The notes under the pieces: generated by a model
The model's input: the letters and a program-made list of their open reading frames with translations, nothing else
The model's database searches: none
Told to the model about the DNA's origin: nothing
Made by a program: the position numbers and the translations under genes
In this document: positions 15,830 through 23,511 of the stretch, piece after piece
Numbering within the stretch: the stretch's first letter is position 1
Layout: each line of letters begins with the position of its first letter
NCBI GenBank assembly: GCA_964462635.1
Contig: CAYWYJ010000042.1
Location: 1 to 26,773 of the forward strand
Length of the DNA stretch: 26,773 nt
Direction of reading: 5' to 3'
Source: JBFMAI01 sp964462635
GTDB lineage: Bacteria > Planctomycetota > Phycisphaerae > UBA1845 > Fen-1342

Positions 15830-17343
15830 GCAGTTCTCCCTTCCATCAAGCGGCGCCGGGCGTCGAGGAGCCGTTGCTGGACCCCCTCCAACTGGACTGT
15901 CCCGGTCCGCAGGTTGCCCACCGTCAGCCGCAGGACGTAGCGGCCGCGCAACCGCGTGTGCGAGACGAACACCGTCGCCGACCGGTTGACCTCGGCCAGT
16001 AGCCGCTCGTTGAAGCGGTCCTGCTCCTCCGGCGACCCGTCGGACACGGCGCGGAAACAGACGGTACTGAACGGCACCGGCGCGAACAGCTCCAGCCACG
16101 GCTGCGTTTCGACCCACGCGGCGAACTGGCGCGCCAACGCACAGTGTCGCCGGATTCGCTCCTGGAGCCCCTTCACGCCGAACGCCCGCAGCACCATCCA
16201 GAACTTCAGCGCCCGGAAGCGTCGACCGAGTTGCACGCCGTAGTCCATCAGGTTCGTCGCGCCGGTCTCGCTGGTCGTGAGGTAGTCGGGGACGATGGAG
16301 AACGCCCGCCGCAGCAGGTTCGGGTCGCGCACGAACAGCACCGAGCAATCCACCGGCACGAACAGCCACTTGTGCGGGTTCGTCACGATGGAATCCACGT
16401 CGGCCAGGCCCCGCATGTGGCCGCGAAACTCGGGACAGATGCCGGCGGCCAGTGCATACGCCCCGTCCACGTGGACCCACAGGTTCTCCCGCCGGGCGAT
16501 CTCGACAATTGCCGGCACCGGGTCCACCGAGGTCGTGGAGGTGGTGCCGATTGTCGCCACGATGGCCACCGGCCGGCGTCCGGCCGCCTTGTCCGCCGCG
16601 ATGGCCGCCTCCAGCGCGTCGGTCCGCATGGCGAAGCGCTCGTCGGTCGGGATACGCCGCAGGTTATCGAGCCCGAACCCCAGTGTCAGCGCGGCCTTCT
16701 CGATGGACGAATGCGCCTGGTCGCTGCAATACAGCGTCAGCGGCGGCAGGTCGCTCCGGCCGGCCATGCCGCGATGCCGAATGTCCACCCCCGGGATCCG
16801 CTCGCGGGCCGCCGTCAACGCCACGAGCGAGCTCATCGACGCCGTGTCGTTGATGTGCCCGCGGAACTGCGGCGGCAGGTCGAGCATCTGCCGCAGCCAG
16901 TCGCAGACGTGCTCCTCGAGCTCCGTCGGCGCCGGCCCCGTCCGCCACAACATCGCGTTGACGTTGAGCGCCGCCGCCAGGGACTCGCCGATGACGCCCG
17001 GCCCGGACCCGGTCACGGCGAAGTATGCCATGAAGCCGGGGTGGTTCCAGTGGGTGATGTTCGGCTCGATCAGCCGCCGATAGTCGTCCAGGATGCGGTC
17101 GAGTGGCTCGGGCTCATCGGGCGGCCGCGGCGGCAGCGACCGGCGAACGTCGCCGGGCGTGATCGGCGGCACGACCGGGTACTCGTGGACGTGCTCCAGG
17201 TAGTCGGCCATCAGGTCGGCCGCCCGGTGCATCAAGCGGCGGAACTCGTCACTGGGGATGTCGCCCGCGGGCGGGACCGACTCGGCCTGGCGGGCCGGAT
17301 CGGGGGCCGGTTTCGGCGGGTCATGGGCATTACTACGGCTCAT
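15826..17343 (-). CDS. PLP-dependent group II amino acid decarboxylase (aromatic amino acid decarboxylase-like)
   Basis: A 505-residue PLP enzyme that removes CO2 from an amino acid to give an amine. The PLP lysine is K325 in TNPHKWLF; the PLP-stacking His is H211 (SDQAHSS) and the Asp binding the ring nitrogen is D293 (HVDGAYA). HWNHPGFMAYFAV and GESLAAALNVNAMLWRTGPA are typical of the aromatic L-amino acid/tyrosine decarboxylase branch rather than GadA. Substrate is not certain: tyrosine, tryptophan, phenylalanine or even aspartate are possible. ATG 17343 is used, with GGAAGGA close upstream. The first 28 or so residues are Pro/Ala-rich and poorly conserved. It is first in a tight unit with wecB and a glycosyltransferase. 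Confidence 0.9.
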   Translation of the reverse strand: MSRSNAHDPPKPAPDPARQAESVPPAGDIPSDEFRRLMHRAADLMADYLEHVHEYPVVPPITPGDVRRSLPPRPPDEPEPLDRILDDYRRLIEPNITHWNHPGFMAYFAVTGSGPGVIGESLAAALNVNAMLWRTGPAPTELEEHVCDWLRQMLDLPPQFRGHINDTASMSSLVALTAARERIPGVDIRHRGMAGRSDLPPLTLYCSDQAHSSIEKAALTLGFGLDNLRRIPTDERFAMRTDALEAAIAADKAAGRRPVAIVATIGTTSTTSVDPVPAIVEIARRENLWVHVDGAYALAAGICPEFRGHMRGLADVDSIVTNPHKWLFVPVDCSVLFVRDPNLLRRAFSIVPDYLTTSETGATNLMDYGVQLGRRFRALKFWMVLRAFGVKGLQERIRRHCALARQFAAWVETQPWLELFAPVPFSTVCFRAVSDGSPEEQDRFNERLLAEVNRSATVFVSHTRLRGRYVLRLTVGNLRTGTVQLEGVQQRLLDARRRLMEGRTA

Positions 17344-17485
17344 GGTCCTTCCGTCGGAACGTTTGCGGCGGCGGGTCGCCCCGGTCACGCCCGCCGCGTT
17401 GACAGACCGGCGATTATGCTCGGTTCCCGGCCCCCCGTCCACCGCGCGCGGGCGCCGGCCTCCCGGCGACGACGCGGGCCGCCAC

Positions 17486-18862
17486 TCAGGTCAGGCTGAT
17501 CATCCGCAGCGGGTTTTCGAGCGTGCGGATGACCTCGGTCGTGAAGCGGGCCGCGTCGGCCCCGTCCACCACCCGGTGATCGAACGACAGCGACAGCGGC
17601 AGGATCAGCCGCGGCACGATCTGCCCGTCGACCACCGTCGGTTGTAGCCGGGCCCGCCCCATCCCCAGGATGGCGACCTCGGGGTAGTTCACCATCGGCG
17701 TGCCGAACACGCCGCCGACCGCCCCGTAGTTCGTGATCGTGAAGCTCGCGCCGCGCAGGTCCTTGATGTCAAACTTCACCGCACGGACGTTGGCCGCGAT
17801 CTGCTCCAGCTCCGCGGCGATCTGCGGCAGCGACTTGCGGTCCACGTCCCGCAGCACGGGCACGACCAGCCCGCGCGGCGAATCGACCGCCACGCCGATG
17901 TGCGTGTACTCCTTGCAGATGATCTCGTCCGACGCCGGGTCGTAGCTGCTGTTGAGCACGGGGAAATCGCGCAGGGCCGCGGCGACCGCCTTCAGCGCGA
18001 TCGCCGTCAACGTCAGCTTCGCCTGCCCTTCCCTCACGGCCTCGTTGAACTTGACGCGGTTCCGCTCCAACTCGGTGATGTCGGCGGTGTCGCAGTGCGT
18101 CACACGCGGCACATTCAGCCACGCCCGTGTCATCTGCCGCGCGATGGTCTTGCGAATCTGTGACACCCGCTCCCGCCGCACCGGCCCGTACTGGCTGAAA
18201 TCGGGCAGTTCCACCTCGACCGCACCGACCGGTACCGGCGTCGGCGACGCAGTTGCGGCCGCGGCCGCGGTCGGCGGCCCCGACGCCGCCCGCTCAACAT
18301 CCTCGCGCAGCACTCGGCCGCCCGGCCCGCTGCCGGCAACTTGGGCCAAGTCCACGCTTCTTTCGCGCGCCAACTTGCGGACCGCGGGCGCCGCCGGGAC
18401 GGGACCGGCCGCCGCCTTGCCCGTCAGCGCCGCCGGTGCGGTGGCCGCCGGCTTGACCGGAGCGGGCACGGGGACCGTCGGCGCGGCGGGCTTGGTGGCA
18501 GGGGCCAGGCTGCCGGCCGTCGTGACGGGCTGAGCGGCCGGGGCCGGCGCGGCAGGCGGCTTTGGCGCCTCTGCGGCGGCCGGCTTCTCCGCCGGCTTGG
18601 CCCCGCGACCGTCGCCGGCCGGGGCCCCGCTGTCGTCGATCGACACCAGCACCTGCCCCACCTTGACCATCGCACCCGGCACCACGTGGACCTTGGTCAC
18701 AACGCCCGCGCGGGGCGACGGAATCTCCACCGCGGCCTTGTCGGTCTCGACCTCCAGCATGGGCTGATACTCGGCGATCGTGTCGCCTTCCTTGACGAGC
18801 ACGTTGACCACCTGGCCCTCGTGGACGCCCTCACCCAGGTCCGGCAGCTTGAACTCGAACAT
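17486..18862 (-). CDS. Dihydrolipoamide acyltransferase (E2) of a 2-oxoacid dehydrogenase complex
   Basis: A 458-residue E2 core of a pyruvate or branched-chain 2-oxoacid dehydrogenase complex. One lipoyl domain occupies residues 1-80, with the lipoylated Lys K42 in ETDKA. An Ala/Pro-rich flexible linker (about 85-150) leads to a peripheral-subunit-binding domain (VRKLARERSVDLAQVAGSGP) and a second linker. The catalytic domain starts near RVSQIRKTIARQM and contains the active-site motif DHRVVDG near the C-terminus. ATG 18862 is chosen, with GAGGG upstream; the frame is also open to a TTG at 18880. No E1 or E3 gene is next to it: the neighbours are a decarboxylase cluster and tRNA genes. Pyruvate dehydrogenase is the likeliest assignment but is not proven. 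Confidence 0.9.
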   Translation of the reverse strand: MFEFKLPDLGEGVHEGQVVNVLVKEGDTIAEYQPMLEVETDKAAVEIPSPRAGVVTKVHVVPGAMVKVGQVLVSIDDSGAPAGDGRGAKPAEKPAAAEAPKPPAAPAPAAQPVTTAGSLAPATKPAAPTVPVPAPVKPAATAPAALTGKAAAGPVPAAPAVRKLARERSVDLAQVAGSGPGGRVLREDVERAASGPPTAAAAATASPTPVPVGAVEVELPDFSQYGPVRRERVSQIRKTIARQMTRAWLNVPRVTHCDTADITELERNRVKFNEAVREGQAKLTLTAIALKAVAAALRDFPVLNSSYDPASDEIICKEYTHIGVAVDSPRGLVVPVLRDVDRKSLPQIAAELEQIAANVRAVKFDIKDLRGASFTITNYGAVGGVFGTPMVNYPEVAILGMGRARLQPTVVDGQIVPRLILPLSLSFDHRVVDGADAARFTTEVIRTLENPLRMISLT

Positions 18863-19279
18863 GCTCTGCGTCCCTCGCAAGCCGTTGGTACGCGGCGGCC
18901 CGGTGCCGGCGCACGCTGCATTCTAGCCGCCGGCCGGCCGGTGGACAGGTGCGTCCGCCGCGCCCCGTTCTCCACCGGGCACCTTGCACGCCCGGCCCGC
19001 GGAAGGCGTAACAAGGGCTCGTCGATGCCGCTGGCGGGCGGGACGCCCACCCCACCCTCCCGATACACGAACTGGCTCAGCACGGCGGAGTCGCCGTAGC
19101 TGTACCCGCCGACCCCGGTCACGTGGTTGGTCGTCTCCACCAGCCGCCACTTGACGGGCAGATGCCGATCCCGCCCCAGTAACACGACACTCCTGTCACC
19201 CGGCATGACGGGCGTCGGGCGCAGAGCGCCAGCCGTGTGCGAAGCAAGATTGCGGCAGGTTCTCGCGGGTGAACCCGAT
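18863..19279. other. Spacer between E2 gene and tRNA-Pro
   Basis: No complete gene is seen in these 417 bases. On the minus strand about 45 codons (19075-19205), including KWRLVETTNHVTGVGGYSYG, have almost only G or C in the third position, as real genes here do, but no clear start, stop or family is visible. Just beyond it, GGGCGGGACGCCC (around 19034-19046) is a small GC palindrome. Confidence 0.4.
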
Positions 19280-19354
19280 TCGGGGCGACAGGACTCGAAC
19301 CTGCGACCTTCTGCACCCCATGCAGACGCGCTAGCCAGACTGCGCCACGCCCCG
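19280..19354 (-). tRNA. tRNA-Pro (GGG)
   Basis: A full cloverleaf of 75 bases can be drawn on the minus strand. The acceptor stem CGGGGCG pairs with CGCCCCG, followed by discriminator A. The D arm is GCGCAGTCTGGCTAGCGC. The anticodon stem TCTGC/GCAGA holds the loop ATGGGGT, giving anticodon GGG. The T arm is GCAGG-TTCGAGT-CCTGT. It closely resembles common bacterial tRNA-Pro. CCA is not encoded. Confidence 0.95.
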
Positions 19355-19380
19355 GGGCACGTACTCTTAGAGTAGGCGAC

Positions 19381-19451
19381 CGGCCGGCCGCCGTCAACCG
19401 AAATGCGCGTCGCGCCAGCCCACGGCCGGCGGCCATCAACCGAAATGCGCG
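19381..19451. repeat. Two 29-base direct repeats between the tRNA genes
   Basis: Positions 19381-19409 and 19423-19451 match at 27 of 29 bases; the shared core is TCAACCGAAATGCGCG. The period is 42 bases. Both lie between the two tRNA genes. Confidence 0.7.
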
Positions 19452-19480
19452 CCCAACCGGCGCACCGGACCGGCCAAAAC

Positions 19481-19499
19481 GCAGCCGGCGGGAGTCGAA
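19481..19499 (-). other. tRNA 3'-end remnant abutting tRNA-Ser
   Basis: Directly after tRNA-Ser the minus strand reads TTCGACTCCCGCCGGCTGC: a T loop (TTCGACT), the 3' strand of a T stem (CCCGC) and a 7-base acceptor 3' strand (CGGCTGC). No matching 5' half is present. This looks like the tail of a lost or recombined tRNA gene. Confidence 0.45.
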
Positions 19500-19586
19500 C
19501 GGAGAGGGGGGGATTCGAACCCCCGGTTAGCAAACGCTAACACCGGTTTTCGAAACCGGCCCGTTCAGCCACTCCGGCACCTCTCC
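19500..19586 (-). tRNA. tRNA-Ser (CGA)
   Basis: An 87-base minus-strand tRNA with a long variable arm, as expected for serine. The acceptor stem GGAGAGG pairs with CCTCTCC, with discriminator G. The anticodon stem CCGGT/ACCGG encloses TTCGAAA, giving CGA, which reads UCG. The variable arm is TTAGC-GTTT-GCTAA. The T arm is GGGGGTTCGAATCCCCC. CCA is not encoded. Confidence 0.95.
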
Positions 19587-19821
19587 GACCTGTTCCGCTG
19601 CCGCCGGCCGGCCTCGCGCCGGCGGGCGCGCGTCCGGCGCGACCAATGGCCACACTTCCCTCGCTGGCCCGCTCAGGCGGGACGCGAGTTGCGGTAGGGT
19701 ACTCGCCCGCCGTCAATCCGTCAAAAAGTCGCCGGTACGCGGTTGCAGCGGGGTGTGACGACGGATTGTGGTACCTGACAGCCACCGCGTGTGTACGTGG
19801 ACACGAGTGAGCGCGTCCCGT
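19587..19821. other. Spacer between tRNA-Ser and repeat copy 2
   Basis: No gene is seen. GCCGGCCGGCCTCGCGCCGGC (about 19600-19621) is GC-palindromic and could be part of a tRNA operon terminator or another repeat, but it has no T tract on either strand. Confidence 0.3.
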
Positions 19822-20103
19822 CACCGACCGGCCCGTGGGGGGCCCCGTTGGCACGTGGGTAGCCCCGGAGGGGCGTTTGAGTGTAGCCCCGGGCGCGAGC
19901 CCGGGGAGACGGCGTGGCCCCCACACGGGAGCCCCGGAGGGGCGACTGAAGGCCCAAGCGCCCGCTAGGCGGGCTCCGGGCTGAAAAACGCCTCGGCGGG
20001 CCCCCGGGCTCGCGCCCGGGGCTGCATTTAGTCGCGCGATGGGCCCTTTGATTGCCGCCCCGGTAGGCTTCTAACCGGTGCCACGGAATCTAGTCACACC
20101 CTT
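19822..20103 (+). repeat. Dispersed structured repeat, copy 2
   Basis: Same element and orientation as 6406-6662, about 25 bases longer because of a few internal insertions (for example near GGCACGTGGGTA). It keeps the GCCCC-GGA-GGGGC hairpin, the GTGTAGCCCCGGGCGCGAGC arm, the GCCCGCTAGGCGGGC hairpin, the GCGCCCGGGGCT arm and the GGTGCCAC ... TCACACCCTT end. It lies between tRNA-Ser and the DNA glycosylase gene. The 276 bases after it, up to 20379, show nothing recognisable. Confidence 0.75.
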
Positions 20104-20379
20104 GCAGCGGGGGGCGCGTGGACGAATCGGCGGGCAGGTACGCGCGGCTCGCGAGCGCGCGGGAGGGCAGCGTCGGCCCTCCCGGCAGGCCGGTACCGAC
20201 ACCGGACACGATCATGCGTCGCCAGCCTACGTCGCCCACGGGGGGGGGACGCTACGGGCCCGCCGATTCGGTCACGTACCCGTTGCAGCTCCACGGCTCG
20301 CCGTGAGCCGCGCCGGCCGATTGCCGCGGGCACACTCGGGGCCGTGCGGCGACCCGCCGCGCACCGTAACATGGGGGCC

Positions 20380-21006
20380 ATGCCGACCCCGCTGCCGCGT
20401 GAGTTCTATGACCGCGATCCCGTGTGCGTTGCGCAGGAGCTGCTTGGCACGCTGTTGGTCCGCCGGCACGAGGAAGGGACCACGAGCGGAGTCATCGTGG
20501 AGGTGGAGGCGTATCTGGCCCGTGACGACCCGGCCAACCACGCTTTTCGCGGCCGGACCCGGCGGAACGCGTCGATGTTCGGCCCGCCAGGGCACGCGTA
20601 CGTCTACGCCATTCACTCGCGCTGGTGTCTCAACGCGGTGACGGAGCCGGTCGGGACCGCCAGCGCGGTGCTGATCCGGGCGGTCGAGCCGCGCTCGGGC
20701 ATCGAGCAGATGAAACGGCGACGCGGCACAGAGGTGGTCCGCGACCTGGCCCGCGGTCCGGGGCGGCTGTGCGAGGCGTTCGCGATTGACCGTGAGCTGG
20801 ACGGCCGCGATCTGACCCGCCGCGGCCCGTTGTGGATCGAGCCGGCCCAAGGCGAGGCCCGCGGCGCGACACGCATTGAGCAGGCAACGCGCGTCGGCGT
20901 CACGTCGGCGGAGGCTCTGCCGCTGCGGTTCTTTGTCAGCGGCAGCCCGTATGTCAGCAAGCCGGGCCGGCGGCAGTCCAGCGCACCCAACCCCAACAGC
21001 CGCTGA
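20380..21006 (+). CDS. mpg: DNA-3-methyladenine glycosylase (AAG/MPG family)
   Basis: A 208-residue monofunctional base-excision repair glycosylase that removes alkylated purines and hypoxanthine. The N-terminus LPREFYDRDPVCVAQELLG and the active-site block VIVEVEAYLARDDPANHAF carry the Glu, Tyr and His equivalent to human AAG E125, Y127 and H136; the conserved Arg is in VLIRAVEP. FGPPGHAYVYAIHSRWCLN is the tyrosine-rich DNA-intercalation region. ATG 20380 is chosen by family alignment (MPTPLPREF), with GGGGG just upstream; ATG 20371 is also possible. The gene stands alone. Its TGA stop is at the very edge of the palindromic repeat at 21004-21068, and the last few residues (SAPNPNSR) are not conserved. 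Confidence 0.92.
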   Translation: MPTPLPREFYDRDPVCVAQELLGTLLVRRHEEGTTSGVIVEVEAYLARDDPANHAFRGRTRRNASMFGPPGHAYVYAIHSRWCLNAVTEPVGTASAVLIRAVEPRSGIEQMKRRRGTEVVRDLARGPGRLCEAFAIDRELDGRDLTRRGPLWIEPAQGEARGATRIEQATRVGVTSAEALPLRFFVSGSPYVSKPGRRQSSAPNPNSR

Positions 21007-21068
21007 CAGACCCCACCACGCCAGTGGTGGGCCGCAGAGCCACCGCACTGGCGTGCGGGGTTCTGATC
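21004..21068 (-). repeat. 65-base palindromic repeat, inverted single copy
   Basis: Read on the minus strand it gives ATCAGAACCCCGCACGCCAG, a GC-rich middle, then CCACCACTGGCGTGGTGGGG and TCTGTCA. This matches the units at 25254-25390 apart from scattered changes. Two hairpins are visible: CCGCAC/GTGCGG and CCACCAC/GTGGTGG. It begins within the stop codon of the glycosylase gene. Confidence 0.75.
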
Positions 21069-21129
21069 GACACTCTGAGCCCTGGCGCGCAGGGCCGCGC
21101 TCATTCACTCGGCGTCGGTCGGCACGACA

Positions 21130-22248
21130 CTACCCGCGGCTTGCGAGAAGCTTCGATTCGCCCTCGTTGAACGGCCGATCCACCCGGTTCCGCAGGTCCT
21201 GGTCGGCCGCGTTCAGGCCCCACTCATCCACGGCAACGGCCTCGAACAGATCGACCATTCCCTGCCAATCCCGCAAGCTGACATACTCGCTGTCGATCTT
21301 GCGGCGGCGGGTGTTCATGTTGTGGTAATTGCCCAACGCCAGGCAAATGCCCGCGGCGGCGTAGCCGTGAACCAGAAAGGCCGTCGCCTCGCACATGCCG
21401 CCGTCCATGAGCTTGCGCTGATACGCGAAACCCGGCCGGCGGGCGGCAAGCCCCTGGGCAATGCGGCAGCAGGACGCCACGACGCTCGGCGTGAACACGC
21501 TGGCCCGGTCGCCGACGCGGATGATCGGGCCGGCGCCGACGGGGGCGTGCGGCAGGGTGCTGCTGGTCTCGATGGACAGGACAGGGACGCGCTTGGGGAT
21601 CGTCCGGGCCCGGATCGCCCCGCTGGCCCCGACGAAGCCGACTTCCTCGGCCCGCGTGAACAAGGCGTACACGTCGGCCCGCGCGCCGGACTGGCTGAGC
21701 CTTTCCAACAGGGCGACAATCGCGGCGACGCCGGCCAGGTCGTCGCACCCGCGGGCGGTCACGTGGTCCCCGCGCAGTCGCGGCTCGGGCAGGTCCCACA
21801 TGCCGATCGTGCCGACGGGCACAGGCTTGGCCGCTTCGAGTAACACCTCCTTCACGCGTGCGGGCACGCCAGGCGCGGGGCGCGGGTGCCGCTTGGTGAT
21901 CTCGCACACGCGGGCCTTGATCCAGCGGCCGTCAGCCCACAGGCGGACGCGGGCGTCGGGGAAGTAGTCGGGTTGGACGCCGCCGCGGAACTCCGCCCGC
22001 AACCGCTCCCGGCCGGCCTCGGCGGTCACGACGAAGCCAGGGTGGTCGGTGTGGGCGACGAATGCGACGGGGTTGGTTCCGCGAGGATCGTTCCGGTACC
22101 GCGCGAGCAGGTTGCCGTAGCGGTCGTACTTAGTACGGACGCCGGGCATTTCGCCGCAGAGTGCTTCGAGGTAGTCGTAGACCGCGGACTCGACGTAGGC
22201 GGCGGTCGGCAGGGACAGCAAATCGTGGAGAATCGTCGGCAAGGTCAT
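21130..22248 (-). CDS. M42-like metallo-aminopeptidase
   Basis: A 372-residue zinc/cobalt peptidase of the M42 (glutamyl aminopeptidase/endoglucanase M) type, probably cytosolic. Likely metal ligands and catalytic residues are visible in order: H66-x-D68 (AHTDHPGF), the bridging Asp at GCDD (D169 or D170), E201-E202 in RAEEVGFVGA (general base and metal ligand), E227 (SIETSS) and H309 (GNYHNMN). E227 replaces the Asp usually found in M42 enzymes, so this may be a side branch. The role is likely trimming of peptides or another small amide substrate. ATG 22248 starts the conserved part; the open frame upstream to 22449 is non-coding. It is divergent from the sigma-factor gene across 74 bases. 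Confidence 0.82.
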   Translation of the reverse strand: MTLPTILHDLLSLPTAAYVESAVYDYLEALCGEMPGVRTKYDRYGNLLARYRNDPRGTNPVAFVAHTDHPGFVVTAEAGRERLRAEFRGGVQPDYFPDARVRLWADGRWIKARVCEITKRHPRPAPGVPARVKEVLLEAAKPVPVGTIGMWDLPEPRLRGDHVTARGCDDLAGVAAIVALLERLSQSGARADVYALFTRAEEVGFVGASGAIRARTIPKRVPVLSIETSSTLPHAPVGAGPIIRVGDRASVFTPSVVASCCRIAQGLAARRPGFAYQRKLMDGGMCEATAFLVHGYAAAGICLALGNYHNMNTRRRKIDSEYVSLRDWQGMVDLFEAVAVDEWGLNAADQDLRNRVDRPFNEGESKLLASRG

Positions 22249-22322
22249 GGCCTGGGCTCCGAATACCGGGGAGCGGCGGGGGACCGCCCGCGATGGTACG
22301 TTATCAGAACCGTGAGGCCAAG

Positions 22323-22964
22323 ATGATTCCGGCCGCCGAATTCCCCCCCGAATCGTGTCAGCCGCCGGCCGGCCCGCTCGTCTATTCCGGTGGAATGTCG
22401 AGCGTGTCGATCGACGCCGAGGCCGTGCGGCAACTCGTGGCGGAAGCACGGCGGGGCCATCCGGAGGCCGCCGACCGGCTGGTCCGCGAGCACGAGTCGT
22501 GGGTGCGCAGCGCGATCTACGCCGTCACGGGCCGGGCCGATCTTGTGGACGACATCGCCCAGCAGGTGTGGGCCCGCGTCTGGGAGCGGCTGGATACGCT
22601 CGAGAACCCACGGCGGCTGAAGGCCTGGTTGTACGCCGTGGCCCGTAACGCGGCGATCGACGCGTGTCAGGCGCGGCGGCGACAGCAGGCATGGGCGGCT
22701 TCCAAGGCGGAACTGCCGCCGGTGGCGGACGCGGCGGCGGACCCGTGTGCGGTGACCGCCGGCGAGGAGTTGCAGCAGACACTGCTGCGGGCGGTCCAGG
22801 CGTTGCCGGCGATATACCGCGAGCCGTTCGTGTTGCGGCACCTGGAGGATTGGTCGTACGCCCAGATCAGCGAGGTGCTCGGTCTGAGTCCGGACACGGT
22901 GGAAACGCGGCTGGTGCGGGCGCGGCGCTTGTTGCGGGAGATGTTACAGGGCAAGGTGGAGTGA
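22323..22964 (+). CDS. ECF-type RNA polymerase sigma factor
   Basis: A 213-residue extracytoplasmic-function sigma factor. Region 2 spans about residues 45-110 (ADRLVREHESWVRSAIY, then DLVDDIAQQVWARVWERL, with KAWLYAVARNAAID in region 2.4). A variable linker follows. Region 4 is a helix-turn-helix near the C-terminus (LPAIYREPFVLRHLEDWSYA, then QISEVLGLSPDTVETRL). It directs polymerase to a specific regulon, probably including its own operon. ATG 22323 has GAGG 5 bases upstream; ATG 22395 and 22293 are in frame, and the conserved part begins only after 22395. The stop overlaps the next gene as TGATG-type coupling, so sigma and anti-sigma would be made together. Confidence 0.9.
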   Translation: MIPAAEFPPESCQPPAGPLVYSGGMSSVSIDAEAVRQLVAEARRGHPEAADRLVREHESWVRSAIYAVTGRADLVDDIAQQVWARVWERLDTLENPRRLKAWLYAVARNAAIDACQARRRQQAWAASKAELPPVADAAADPCAVTAGEELQQTLLRAVQALPAIYREPFVLRHLEDWSYAQISEVLGLSPDTVETRLVRARRLLREMLQGKVE

Positions 22965-23500
22965 TGAGTCCCGGGTCGGATGAACTGGAGCGACTGATCT
23001 CGCGGCACCTCGACGGGGAGTGTACGCCCGCGGAGGCCGAGTACTTCCGCGACCTCCTCGCCAACGACCGGGCGGTGCGGGCACGCTATCACGCCGCGCG
23101 CGAGCTTGATGCGCTCCTGCGAGCGGCGATGCGCAGCGCCCTGGGACGGTCGGCGCGGGGCACGAAGGCCACTGGTCTTCAATCCCGGTGGGTCCGCACG
23201 GCGGCCCTGGCGGCGGCGGCGGGGCTGGCGGCCGTCGTCTGGCTGCACCCTTCGCCGCGGCCCGAGCCCGGCGGCCGGCGGCCCGCCGAGGCGGGCGCGG
23301 TGTCATCCTGGTTTGCCCCGGCCCCCGCGACGCCGGACATCATCGAGCCGGTGCCCGTGAGTTATGAGCGACCCGCCCTGCGTGTGCAGGGAACGGAGCG
23401 GAATTGGATCATCGTACCCGGGCGCGACGCGGGGAGGTATCTGGTCATTGAAGTGGACCACGTGCGGACGCACGTCATCAGCGTGCACCGCGATTTCTGA
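22964..23500 (+). CDS. Membrane anti-sigma factor candidate
   Basis: A 178-residue protein starting in the stop codon of the sigma gene (A of TGA is A of ATG). The N-terminal cytosolic part (LERLISRHLDGECTPAEAEY) resembles the helical start of anti-sigma factors and FecR-like regulators, but the HxxxCxxC of a zinc anti-sigma domain is absent. One transmembrane helix (about residues 78-95, TAALAAAAGLAAVVWL) follows. The periplasmic part is Pro-rich and ends in short beta-like strands (RYLVIEVDHVRTHVISVHRD). Position, topology and coupling support an anti-sigma role; sequence similarity alone would not prove it. Confidence 0.7.
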   Translation: MSPGSDELERLISRHLDGECTPAEAEYFRDLLANDRAVRARYHAARELDALLRAAMRSALGRSARGTKATGLQSRWVRTAALAAAAGLAAVVWLHPSPRPEPGGRRPAEAGAVSSWFAPAPATPDIIEPVPVSYERPALRVQGTERNWIIVPGRDAGRYLVIEVDHVRTHVISVHRDF

Positions 23501-23511
23501 GGAGTCCGGTC

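Noticed and set aside
14678..16480. An N-terminal extension of WecB to 600 residues
   Set aside because: The extra 217 codons overlap the decarboxylase gene in another frame. GTG 15829 with AGGGAG gives the normal family length.
18697..19533. A 278-codon minus-strand frame through both tRNA genes and into the E2 gene
   Set aside because: It crosses tRNA-Pro and part of tRNA-Ser, and ends out of frame inside E2. Only a short inner part looks coding-like and is listed as a finding.
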